Positions 17,819 to 26,900 of a stretch of 64,000 nucleotides of DNA are shown piece after piece. Position numbers and translations under genes: made by a program. Source of the stretch: Sphingobacterium spiritivorum (GTDB lineage: Bacteria > Bacteroidota > Bacteroidia > Sphingobacteriales > Sphingobacteriaceae); contig NZ_CP068082.1 in NCBI RefSeq assembly GCF_016724845.1, positions 4,216,001 to 4,280,000 on the forward strand. The letters are read 5' to 3'. Within the stretch, counting starts at the first letter, position 1. Every line of letters begins with the position of its first letter. The notes under the pieces were generated by a model. The model ran no database searches, had not been told where the DNA came from, and saw nothing but the letters and a program-made list of their open reading frames with translations.

Positions 17819-17856
17819 AACGAGCCTCTGTCTGCCCGCCGGATCAGGGGCTCGTT
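17819..17856 (+). terminator. Terminator after the SusC/D-nagB operon
   Basis: AACGAGCCTCTG and CAGGGGCTCGTT form a 12-bp stem with one G-T pair and a 14-nt loop. The following sequence is only moderately T-rich. It lies 59 bp past the nagB stop. Confidence 0.65.
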
Positions 17857-17942
17857 GTTATTAGATACCTGTGGAATAAGCGCGTTGATAGGTTAAATAC
17901 TTGTGAGATACGTGATGTATTGGCATCGCCTGTAAAGCGAGA

Positions 17943-19133
17943 CTAATACATAAAACCAAAAAGCCATACCGGAATGATATTTCCAAAACCTATTTCAATA
18001 CCGTCTTTCGCAACGTAAGCATTTTCTATATTTGCTATTTGTTTCTTGGTTTTGTTTTTGCCTCCGATTTCAAATCTATACCTTTTATCGATCACAAAAT
18101 CTGCTGTTTCTGAAAGGTTTATCTCATGCAAGCCTTTAAATTGATTTAAGAAAAACGTTTCTCTGACATTTCCTATATTGGTGTTTTCTTTTGCCAGTGC
18201 ATACATCAGATTGCTGTTGTTCAGATACAATTTTTCTGGCTTGGTCAATACCCCGATTCCTGAATTGTCTTTGTACAATTCATTGACGAGTCCGGCACGT
18301 TCCAGAATTTTTATGCTTTGTACCAGCATGTTACGGGAAACACCGACTTTTTCACTCAGTTTGGTAATATTGGGCGTAAATGGTGCACTCGAAGCAACGG
18401 TAATGAGCAATTTCTTCAATTTCACCAAGGTATCATATTGTAAATCTTCTACTGCATTGATATCTATTTCAATAATCAGATTAATTGTGTTTTGTAATTT
18501 CTGAATGTATAGATCTTCATTCTCTTTGTAATAGGGGTAAGCTCCCGTTTTCAGATATTTTTCAAATAGCGGTAAGGGTTTTAGTTCATTTAATACTTCC
18601 GTAGCAATAACATTTTGGTTTTCTAAAATCTTTGAAAGCGAATGAACGGGAAATACTTTTTTTGTTTCAAATATGATAAACTCTCTGAAGGAAAGCTCTT
18701 TCAGATAATAACCGACAGCTCTGCGACTCAGATCTGACTCGGATTTATAAATTTCCAGTAGTGATGATGAAGTGAAGATAACGTTAAGCTCAGGAAAGTT
18801 ATCGTAAATAAGTTTTATCTCTCTTGACCAGTTGGGGTATTTGTGAACCTCGTCAAGGAGTAAATGTGTTCCTCCGAATTGAGCAAAATGCTTTGCGAGA
18901 TCATACAGCTTGTTCTCAAAAAAATAAATATGATCTAAACTTACATACAGCGTCGATTGTAACGGCAAATATAGCTTGGCCAATTGCAGAAGCAAGGTAG
19001 TTTTTCCGGCACCTCTGGCTCCTTTTACTACAATAAGACGATTATTCAGATCCATTTGATGGACCAGATAACGTTGTATATCCAGGGATATACGCGCTAT
19101 TTTTGTCTGAAATTCTAATAATAATGTCTCCAT
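17943..19133 (-). CDS. AAA-type ATPase, DUF4143 family
   Basis: 396 residues, no signal peptide. Walker A is G38-A-R-G-A-G-K-T45 and Walker B is H-L-L-L-D94-E95-V-H-K-Y. The N-terminal half is an AAA_14-like ATPase. The C-terminal half contains a winged-helix-like stretch (I-T-K-L-S-E-K-V-G-V-S-R-N-M-L) and a DUF4143-type end. Proteins of this group are widespread and often horizontally spread; their cellular role is not established. The gene is a single transcription unit pointing toward the nagB terminator, with an inverted repeat abutting its start codon (19134-19155). Confidence 0.85.
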   Translation of the reverse strand: METLLLEFQTKIARISLDIQRYLVHQMDLNNRLIVVKGARGAGKTTLLLQLAKLYLPLQSTLYVSLDHIYFFENKLYDLAKHFAQFGGTHLLLDEVHKYPNWSREIKLIYDNFPELNVIFTSSSLLEIYKSESDLSRRAVGYYLKELSFREFIIFETKKVFPVHSLSKILENQNVIATEVLNELKPLPLFEKYLKTGAYPYYKENEDLYIQKLQNTINLIIEIDINAVEDLQYDTLVKLKKLLITVASSAPFTPNITKLSEKVGVSRNMLVQSIKILERAGLVNELYKDNSGIGVLTKPEKLYLNNSNLMYALAKENTNIGNVRETFFLNQFKGLHEINLSETADFVIDKRYRFEIGGKNKTKKQIANIENAYVAKDGIEIGFGNIIPVWLFGFMY

Positions 19134-19155
19134 TTTGCTTTATGTATAAAGCAAA
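19134..19155. promoter_or_regulatory. Palindrome abutting the start codon of the ATPase gene
   Basis: TTTGCTTTA-TGTA-TAAAGCAAA is a perfect 9-bp inverted repeat placed directly before the ATG (complement CAT at 19131-19133). A related structure with the same TGCTT/AAGCA ends lies at 19196-19221. It could be an autoregulatory operator or an mRNA hairpin hiding the ribosome-binding region. Confidence 0.5.
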
Positions 19156-19195
19156 TGTATGTTATTTTGTTAAATAAAAGAAGCAATTTTTTATA

Positions 19196-19221
19196 AAAAT
19201 GCTTTATATAAGAAGCATTTT
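19196..19221 (-). terminator. Hairpin after the TraB/TIKI-like gene
   Basis: AAAATGCTT and AAGCATTTT form a perfect 9-bp stem with an 8-nt loop, starting 4 bp past the stop at 19225 on the minus strand and followed by an AT-rich stretch. It may double as an upstream operator half for the ATPase gene because it shares the TGCTT/AAGCA ends of 19134-19155. Confidence 0.55.
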
Positions 19222-19224
19222 GTA

Positions 19225-20046
19225 TTAGTTGTTATTTTCGTAAAACTCCTTAATTACATAGTCGATGTCATTTAGTTTACCCAGTTCTTTCAATAAATAG
19301 TACCGGTGCAAAAAGCCTGTTAATACTACAATTTTTTTGCCGGGATATTTTTTTGCTATGTTATAAATGTTTTTGGCCATTGTCTGATTTCGTAAATCCC
19401 AGAAACCGGACATGAGTCTGAAGCCGTCTTTGTAATTTATACTGTCTCCATCAGGTTTTACAACATATTTTTTCGAGAATTCAGGCCTTGAATTTGTGAT
19501 TTTTAACAGTTCCTTATATTGATAATTCTGCCTCTTTTCTGAAATGCTATCCGTTGTTTTGTTATTAAAATTTTCAGGCGATAATGTTGAAATTTTTATA
19601 AGGTCATTCGTAATGATATTGAACGTTTCATAAATATCAGCTTCTTCCGCTGTAAGTGCATTTGCCTGATACAGGCTATCTATAAGTTGAACGGATAAAT
19701 TATCTGCAGGAACCATTCCCATTGCTTTGCGGTATTTGTTTCTGCCTTCAAAATCAAAGGGAAACCGCAAAGTACGGGGATATTGTTTCAAATAAAGATT
19801 ACTCGCCTGAATTTCATTTCCTTTAAAAAAACCGCCTCGTTCATAATCTTTCATTCCTTCGCTATCGACTTCGTGTAGTATAATGTCCGGCTTTATAGTA
19901 TTCAGGATTCCAAGTAATATCTTTGGATTATAGTTAGGGACGCTGTCGTGAATATTCCCAATGACATAAATTTCAGTTCTGGAATGCTGAGAAAAAGCGA
20001 TGTTAATGAGTAAAAATGAGAGTAGTGTAGCAAACAATTGTTTCAT
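19225..20046 (-). CDS. Secreted TraB/TIKI-like protein of unknown function
   Basis: 273 residues with a clear signal peptide (about 1-19, ending A-F-S-Q). The N-terminal I-Y-V-I-G-N-I-H-D-S, the D-I-I-L-H-E segment, and the C-terminal pattern R-N-Q-T-M-A-K-N-I followed by I-V-V-L-T-G-F-L-H resemble the conserved His/Glu/Arg positions of the TraB/PrgY/TIKI/ChaN group, whose animal TIKI members are metalloproteases. The similarity is by eye and modest, so I do not assign an activity. It stands alone; a 14-bp palindrome (TCTCCTATAGGAGA, 20111-20124) lies in its leader. Confidence 0.5.
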   Translation of the reverse strand: MKQLFATLLSFLLINIAFSQHSRTEIYVIGNIHDSVPNYNPKILLGILNTIKPDIILHEVDSEGMKDYERGGFFKGNEIQASNLYLKQYPRTLRFPFDFEGRNKYRKAMGMVPADNLSVQLIDSLYQANALTAEEADIYETFNIITNDLIKISTLSPENFNNKTTDSISEKRQNYQYKELLKITNSRPEFSKKYVVKPDGDSINYKDGFRLMSGFWDLRNQTMAKNIYNIAKKYPGKKIVVLTGFLHRYYLLKELGKLNDIDYVIKEFYENNN

Positions 20047-20284
20047 AGGGTTGTATCTGATGGTCTAGCATGTATCATATCTTCCGTTCTTGGGAAAATG
20101 GGGTCCATTTTCTCCTATAGGAGATACGATATTTCTATTGCTAAAGTACGAAAAAGCACCTGTAAGCCCTATTGAATTTACTGAATTATCTTATTTTTCT
20201 GTTTTTAAAAATCACTTAACCAACAATCTTTTTATATCCAAAAAACATGTAAAGTCTTGAGGTATTCAATCTTGAAAAACTATA

Positions 20285-21298
20285 TTAAAATATTCCGAGA
20301 TTATATTGTTTTACCAGATCCAGGATCATGTGGTAACCTACTACAGAATTGCCATGACTATCCAGAGGAGCGCTGAATACAGCTATACCAGCCTGATTGG
20401 GAACGCTGATCATAATGCCTCCACCAACTCCTGATTTGCTTGGTAATCCAACCGTACGGGCATATTCACCGCTAAATTCATACATACCGGCAATCAGCAT
20501 CTGCGATTGGATAAGTTTTGATATTTCAGGATTTTTATAGCGTTGGTCGCCATCAAAGCGCACGCACTGATGTGCAAAGAAATAACCTATTTTGGCCAGA
20601 TCTTCTGCAGTAAGTTCGATAGAGCACTGGCGGAAGTAGTTGTCCAGCTGTTCTTCCGAACCCGAAATCAATCCTGCATTTTTCATAATATAGAACATTC
20701 CCCGATTGCGGTGTCCGGTTTCTTTTTCAGATGTATAGACTGTTTTGCTGTAGTCCAGTGTTGGATTGTCTGTGATGTAGCGCACCATATTTAATATTTT
20801 GTCAAAGGGTACTTTTCCATCACCTGAAATAAGGGATGTCGTCAGGATCGCACCGGCATTCATCATAGGATTCAGCGGCTTGCCCATGGTTTCCAGATTG
20901 GCAAAATGGTTGAATGATTTGTCGGTTCCAAAATATCCCATCTTCTTAAATACAGATTCTTCTCCATTTTCCATAACCGCCAGCATCAGCGCAATGGTTT
21001 TGGAAATACTTTGCATGGTGAATTTTTTATTTATATCACCCACTCCGATCACTGTTCCTCTGTCATTGACCACGGCAAGAGCAACAGCTTTTGCATCCAT
21101 TTTACCCAGTTCAGGAATATAATCGGCAACTTTTCCGTTCACGTAGTCATTTCTGTTTTTATCCAGAATAGCTGTTAACGCTGCTTTGGATACATCTTTA
21201 ATGGTATTTGATTTTTGGGCATATGTGGAGATATTAATCAGGAAAAATACGAGTACAAATGTACTTTTTATCAGATCGGAAGTATAAGGTCTGTTCAT
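20285..21298 (-). CDS. glsA: Glutaminase with a signal peptide
   Basis: 337 residues. Bacterial glutaminase A core (beta-lactamase-like fold) with the catalytic S-x-x-K motif at S97-I-S-K100, followed by G-A-I-L-T-T-S-L-I and a C-terminal S-G-V-G-G-G-I-M. It hydrolyses glutamine to glutamate and ammonia. A hydrophobic N-terminal stretch ending T-Y-A-Q (about residues 12-28) reads as a signal peptide, predicting a periplasmic enzyme; the well-studied E. coli glutaminases are cytoplasmic. Flanked on both sides by gaps over 230 bp, so probably a single-gene unit. Family assignment is firm; location is inferred. Confidence 0.92.
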   Translation of the reverse strand: MNRPYTSDLIKSTFVLVFFLINISTYAQKSNTIKDVSKAALTAILDKNRNDYVNGKVADYIPELGKMDAKAVALAVVNDRGTVIGVGDINKKFTMQSISKTIALMLAVMENGEESVFKKMGYFGTDKSFNHFANLETMGKPLNPMMNAGAILTTSLISGDGKVPFDKILNMVRYITDNPTLDYSKTVYTSEKETGHRNRGMFYIMKNAGLISGSEEQLDNYFRQCSIELTAEDLAKIGYFFAHQCVRFDGDQRYKNPEISKLIQSQMLIAGMYEFSGEYARTVGLPSKSGVGGGIMISVPNQAGIAVFSAPLDSHGNSVVGYHMILDLVKQYNLGIF

Positions 21299-21521
21299 AT
21301 TCTATTATTCAGTATAAGCGTATACGAAATAACTGTTTTAAAATTTAATTAGCAAGGAACGGACAAATTGAATTGAGGATGTTTTGCTGTTTTTGGGATT
21401 TGGAGGGCAGCTGATAATACTTAAGACAGGTCATACAAATCGCATCTTAACAGCATTCAGGTCGAATACATAGGAATAAGTACAGCCTGAAACAGGAGAG
21501 AAGTAGGTCTGATGCATAAAG

Positions 21522-21565
21522 ACTTACAGCGTCCCTTTCCTCATCAGGAAAGGGACGCTGTAAGT
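21522..21565 (-). terminator. Very strong hairpin terminator after the SIMPL gene
   Basis: A perfect 20-bp inverted repeat, ACTTACAGCGTCCCTTTCCT and its complement, with a 4-nt CATC loop. It starts 13 bp past the stop of the SIMPL-domain gene on the minus strand. The tract after it is only mildly T-rich (TCTTTAT). Confidence 0.75.
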
Positions 21566-21577
21566 AAGGGATTTGGC

Positions 21578-22300
21578 TTATTTTAGCTCAAATTCGGTAT
21601 AGATATTACGTTTGAATTCAAGTACTTCAGGAGCGATCTTAAATCCGGCACCTCCGTAAGCTTTATTAAATGTTTCCAGTTGCATTCTGGTCTGGTAGCC
21701 TCCCGGATCACCAGGAGCACTGCCATCATTAGAAATAAACAACAGTTTTCCAATTTCAACATCGGCACGTTTGGCCAGTTTTTGAGCAGATTTGAGTGCA
21801 TCATCATAAGCAATAAGGTCAGCTTCCCGTAAGATACTGTCTGCTTTGGAATGATTAAACTGAACGGAGGATATACTGCTGATTTTTGTTTCCAGCAGTT
21901 TACCTGTCAGCTCTGTAAACTTAGTCAGATCGTGCAGTACAAAATCGATAGTCTGCTGCGCCTGATATCCGACAAATTTATTGCTGTTGTTGATATACTC
22001 GTAGGCTTTATTGGCAGACACACTGCTGGTCTTGATATCTTCTTTATTACTCCCATATTTCTGCAGAATAGCGATTACGGAGTCAACCGTATTTTGAGTT
22101 TCGCGTACGGCGTCGACCATGCGTGGTTTAGTAAAACCGGCGTCTATAGTTAAAGTGACCTGATCAGGCATAATTCTGATCTTTCCTTCTCCGCTGACAC
22201 GGATTCTGTTTTTATTGTCTTTTGAATCCGAATTGCAGGATGCAAAAAGCAACAGGCTGGCGGCAGCCAATACAAATGTTGATTTGAGTACGGTATGCAT
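21578..22300 (-). CDS. SIMPL (DUF541) domain lipoprotein
   Basis: 240 residues. Lipoprotein signal (L-F-A-S-C, Cys22), then the SIMPL start I-R-V-S-G-E-G-K-I-R-I-M-P-D-Q and the later V-G-Y-Q-A-Q-Q-T-I segment. The family is periplasmic or outer-membrane associated and has been linked to oxidative-stress tolerance and to signalling in some species, but its biochemical role is unclear. It is the last gene of a probable three-gene minus-strand unit with 22372-23022 and 23071-23784; a very strong hairpin follows. Confidence 0.85.
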   Translation of the reverse strand: MHTVLKSTFVLAAASLLLFASCNSDSKDNKNRIRVSGEGKIRIMPDQVTLTIDAGFTKPRMVDAVRETQNTVDSVIAILQKYGSNKEDIKTSSVSANKAYEYINNSNKFVGYQAQQTIDFVLHDLTKFTELTGKLLETKISSISSVQFNHSKADSILREADLIAYDDALKSAQKLAKRADVEIGKLLFISNDGSAPGDPGGYQTRMQLETFNKAYGGAGFKIAPEVLEFKRNIYTEFELK

Positions 22301-22371
22301 AAGCGTTTAATCTTTAATACTATATAAATGAATGAAGTAATTTACATGTTGTTCAATAGATTTTACTCCGG

Positions 22372-23022
22372 TTAATTTGACAAGCGTGGTGCTGCCATAA
22401 GCGTAGGGGACTCTCTGTCGACCTGCAGCTCCTTTATCAGTAAATTTTCAATGATAGGCAGCATTTTATCATTGACGACTATTTTATTGATCACATTTTT
22501 AAAGTACGTATCACTTTTAAATTCCTTATCTATCTTTTGTTTAAACTCCGGTGAAAGAGATTCATAAGTAAGTACCAGTTCCGTTTGTTTCTCTTTTATT
22601 TTTTTAACGGTCAGATTCCATGTTATGCCGTAGTCTGGAAAGTAAAAATCCTTTTTAGGAGGCCTCACACTTAAGCTTTTATCTTTCTGAGTATAGCTGA
22701 TAAGCATATAAATGCTCGACGGATTTTCTACTTTTTTTGCAGGTGAAAGCAGTTCCTTCCATTCTTTTTGATTTTCTGCAACGAAATCATCTCCATATGC
22801 TGTTTCTTCGATTTGAAAAGCAGCCGTACTATCATTGCTTTGCAACGCTTTTATATGCATAGTTCCCATGCGGTAAAGGTTTTCCATTTCCGGTATAGCA
22901 TCTTTTATTCGTTCAAAATCAGCTGCTATTATTTTTGATCTCGATTTGTTGCTAATGGTTTGTGCCTGCGAAACGTTCAGAATAGCTAAAGCGATAAATA
23001 AGATAAGGGAATATTTGTACAT
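22372..23022 (-). CDS. Secreted protein of unknown function
   Basis: 216 residues with a type I signal peptide (about 1-20, ending S-Q-A-Q). I do not recognise a domain. The mature protein is charged and Lys-rich, with one likely helical segment around residues 28-60 and mixed sequence after it, and no Cys in the mature part. The gap to the upstream YARHG gene is 48 bp and to the SIMPL gene 71 bp, all on the same strand, so it is probably co-transcribed. A periplasmic location is the only inference I make. Confidence 0.7.
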   Translation of the reverse strand: MYKYSLILFIALAILNVSQAQTISNKSRSKIIAADFERIKDAIPEMENLYRMGTMHIKALQSNDSTAAFQIEETAYGDDFVAENQKEWKELLSPAKKVENPSSIYMLISYTQKDKSLSVRPPKKDFYFPDYGITWNLTVKKIKEKQTELVLTYESLSPEFKQKIDKEFKSDTYFKNVINKIVVNDKMLPIIENLLIKELQVDRESPTLMAAPRLSN

Positions 23023-23070
23023 AATTCTTTTTTTTAAATATGACTATTTGTTGTGTAATTTTTTATTTGT

Positions 23071-23784
23071 TTATCCTGCTACAATTACCTTGTCAAATCT
23101 GAGTTTACCCTGAGCGAAGCGGAACACATATAAGTAGCTGGATTCCGGACTGAATGTGGTCGGGTAGATCGTGTTTCCATTCCCTATATCAGAGATTCCG
23201 CGGAGACTAAAATTGAAAGTGACGGTATTACCGACAATCTGTAAGGTATATTCTTTGATGATATCTCCGTTATCTTTGCTGACTTTGTACAGACCTTCAT
23301 TTTTATACCAATGAATATCATCCAGAAAAATTTCGTCCATCACATTGAGAATATAATCGTTATTGTCTTCCGTTTTGTAACCAAACTGGCTTTGGAGAGC
23401 TGCTTTATTTTTACTCATCACCAGTGATTTGATTTTTTTGAGTTCAGCGATAAGTTGTGCTCTTTCAGCCAGGAGGACTTTAGTCCTATCCTGTAAGAGT
23501 TTTATATTTTGATTTTCAACCTTGTTATATTCCAATGTATAATTAGCATTAACCGGTTTGTACCAGCTTTTGTCTGAGTAGTAGCTGTCTATTTCTGAAC
23601 TCTGGAAAACATAACCTTTGCGGGCAAAAAGATCATTCGTTAAATAACGTATTTCATCTATACTCAATTCTTTGATCTGATCAGCTTTAATGAGTTCTGT
23701 GGCACAAGTTGAACAGTCCTTCAGCGTCTGTGCAGCAGCGTATTGTGAAAAAACAATCAGAAATAAAATTAAAAGATTTTTCAT
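23071..23784 (-). CDS. YARHG-domain secreted protein
   Basis: 237 residues with a signal peptide (about 1-19, ending A-A-A-Q). Residues 41-80 match the YARHG domain: L-S-I-D-E-I-R-Y-L-T-N-D-L-F-A-R-K-G-Y, then S-W-Y-K-P. This is a short extracellular module of unknown function, common in secreted bacterial proteins; here the usual A-R-H-G is A-R-K-G. The remainder (100-237) is unassigned and has a mixed beta/charged character. First gene of the minus-strand group that continues with 22372-23022 and the SIMPL lipoprotein. Confidence 0.8.
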   Translation of the reverse strand: MKNLLILFLIVFSQYAAAQTLKDCSTCATELIKADQIKELSIDEIRYLTNDLFARKGYVFQSSEIDSYYSDKSWYKPVNANYTLEYNKVENQNIKLLQDRTKVLLAERAQLIAELKKIKSLVMSKNKAALQSQFGYKTEDNNDYILNVMDEIFLDDIHWYKNEGLYKVSKDNGDIIKEYTLQIVGNTVTFNFSLRGISDIGNGNTIYPTTFSPESSYLYVFRFAQGKLRFDKVIVAG

Positions 23785-23950
23785 TGCGCTATTGTGTTTT
23801 TTTTAATTCAGTTAGTGTCTCGGGATATTGTATATTTTCAGCATAAATGTATAACTCTTATTGTAACTTGTAAAGGGAGGATCTATATTCGCAGGAGTTG
23901 GGTAAATATTTGCAACCCGGAAACAAACGAATAGTCTCTTACTTTATAAC

Positions 23951-23981
23951 CGAAGCAATTCACATTAACAGAATTGCTTCG
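23951..23981 (-). terminator. Hairpin after the alpha-2-macroglobulin gene
   Basis: CGAAGCAATTC and its complement form a perfect 11-bp stem with a 9-nt loop, starting 15 bp past the stop at 23996 on the minus strand. The T-rich side (GTTTTATTTG) is on the plus strand, so efficiency in the needed direction is uncertain. Confidence 0.55.
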
Positions 23982-23995
23982 TTTTATTTGTATTA

Positions 23996-26900
23996 CTACT
24001 TAATCTCTACTTTCAGATTTTCGGATCTGGCATTCACAGAAGGATCATACATGCATTCTGCTGTGCTGATACCTGCATCAAACAGCCCTATATTATTCGC
24101 TTTGACTTCATATTCCAGCTCATGTCTTCCTTTCGGCAGTATATCATAGAAATAGTTTGTCGAAGCGTCTTTCAGCGTGAAATAATAACCTGATCTCCAC
24201 TGATATCCTGAAGCCTTGTATTCGGGCTCTGTACCGGAAGGACGGCTGTCTTTGATATGCACATATTCCAGTGCTGTATCATTGATAATCGTCAGTCTGA
24301 CTTTTACCCTCTCACCGAGATTGAAACTTGTACTTTCAATCCATTTTCCTGCCCTTTCTACATAATACTTTTTGTATACTGACAGGCTGTTGGCTGTCGC
24401 TTTGATTTCATCAACGGGAACAAAATACTGATGGTATATACCACCGTAAACCGTTCTGCTGGTATTGTTATTACGAACAGTAATATGCTGATTTCCTTTT
24501 AAATCATCCTTTTGAATTTCTTTATTAATCTGACCCATTACCTGCTTATCCATCTCGGTTTTCTGATCATTAATGATTACTTCGGTGGTATTTACCATAG
24601 AAAATTCTTCAGGGTTATTTGCCAGTAACAGTGCATAGATGGCATCTACAGTCATCCAGGTTGTTCTCCAGTGGTTTGACTGTTTATTATAATAGATCCA
24701 CTGACTGATCTGTCGAAGTTTGTCCGGATCATTGAGTTTATACGCTTCTGTCATATACGACTGCTGGCTGGTCGCATTATAGAGCCTGCTGTTGCTTTCC
24801 CAATACATTCCTTTGGCTGTATCGGTGATAGCTTCCTGTTTTATACGGTTTTTGATATAATCAGCCTGTATTCCTGTTCCGTATAACTGATTTACAATCC
24901 AGGCTTTAGCAGCAGATCCTGCAGATCCTTTGGCTGTTATTTCTGCTGATTTGGCCAATTTGGAACTGAGTTTTTCCAGTTCGGTTTTATTTCCGGGAGT
25001 ATAGGCATTCCAATAGTGGCGGGCAAAGAGGTAGCTTAGCGTTTGTTCAACATTACTCTTTTCACCGATCAGATTCTTATCCTGATCCAGATAACTCACT
25101 ATTTTTTTAGAACTGTTCTGAATCGTATTGCTGACTAATGTTTTGTCCAGATAGAGTACTTTTCCAAATATTTCAAGAATACGAATCGAGATATCTGTAT
25201 TTTCTTTTCCACCTTCAAACCATGAAAAAGCTCCGTTTGGTAATTGATTTTTGATAATCTTTCTTTCCAGGTCACTCAATTCCGATACAATATCGGAGTT
25301 AAACAACTTCGCCAGTGCTTTGAATTTTTGTTGCTCTCCCTTCACATCGCGAAGCCACGGCATTTCTTCCAGAGTCAATGTGCTCAGCTTTGTGTTTTCT
25401 TCTAATCTGCCTTTGCTGTTCTCCTGATCTAATGCTTTGAAATAATCCGATATAGCAGGGTAGTACTTCTGTACATACTGGATCATTTTCAATCCAAACC
25501 ATTTGCTGCTCAACTGTTCGCTACATTCATAAGGGTAATTTTTCAGGTAATCCAAAGCTGCAATAATTTCAACAATAGGATTGCTCTGGATCTGAATTTT
25601 GGTCAGCAGATTATCTTTTCCAAATGAAGCTACCTGATAAGTCTTGCTTTGCTCCGGTTTTAGTATAATCTTCTCTGTATCTGTGACCAGAATCTTATTG
25701 GAAAGTATCGGTAGTTCATGCACTTCTCCATCAGAGAAAGCATCTGTAGCCGCTACTATTTTGATTTGTACGACAGGAATATCAGTTGAAACTTTTAGTT
25801 CCCATTCCACCATGGTATTATTTTCGGCTGATACATTGAATGACTGGTAAGCCTTGTCATCCAGAAAAGCTGAAGATATTACCTGATTATTTTCGGGATT
25901 GATAATTTCTATTTTGGCGTTACCGGATAGTGTGTTCTTGCCTAAATTCTGAATTTGAGCTTTGATTGTAATCTGATCTCCATTTCGCAGATAACGCGGA
26001 ATATTAGGGCTGACCATCAGCTCTTTCTGTGTCTGCGTCATAAAGGTGGCTGATCCTGCTTCCAGATGCTGTCCATGTGCAAATAACAATAGTTTCCATT
26101 TTGTCAGTGCTTCCGGACTGTCAAATTCGAAAGATACGAGACCATCTTTATCTGTATACAGGGTAGGGTAGAAGAAGGCGGTTTCCTGCAGATTGGTGCG
26201 TACCTGTGCTGCATTCATTTTTTCTTCTTTTTCTTTATACTCTTTTGTCGTAATAATAATGACACCATTCATTCCTCTGGATCCGTATAATGCAGATGCC
26301 TCGGCTCCTTTAAGTACAGCCATATTGTCGATCTTATCAGCTTTAAGACTTTGTAAGTTAAATGCATCCATGATCTCTCCGTCAACTATATACAGAGGAG
26401 ACTGTGCTTCCGGTGCTGCTGAAGCCATCCCTCTGATCTGTACACCAGACGCAACTCCTGTTACGACTACTTCCTGTAATTCTGAATCATTGAGTTGATC
26501 ATACAATACACCGTTTGACTCCGAACGGGAACGAAGACTGACATAACGTTTTGTTGTTGGAGATAACTGACTCAAATTGCTGTTCCATAATCCGTAATTA
26601 CGGATTTGAGGCGCAGCATCATTTACTGAGCTATCTTTTCTTGTATACCCGTATGGTTTGAATACATTATATGTCTGATTAAATTCTCTTTTAAGATAAT
26701 AGAGATCGAATCCGTAATAATATGGGTATGTTAAGTCAAATTGATTGGTAAATGAATGCGGGACGAACATGTCAAGAGCGCTGTCATACATAGTCGCCAG
26801 CACTTCTGTCGGGATCTGTTTATCTTTTTGCGTAATGGTGAAGCTCCATTTTTCTTTTTGTCCGGGTGTTATTTTGTCTCTGAATGTTTGTTGTTTAATC

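Noticed and set aside
20111..20124. Palindrome TCTCCTATAGGAGA in the leader of the TraB/TIKI-like gene
   Set aside because: Single copy with no matching site elsewhere in the window; noted in the gene entry but not called as an operator.
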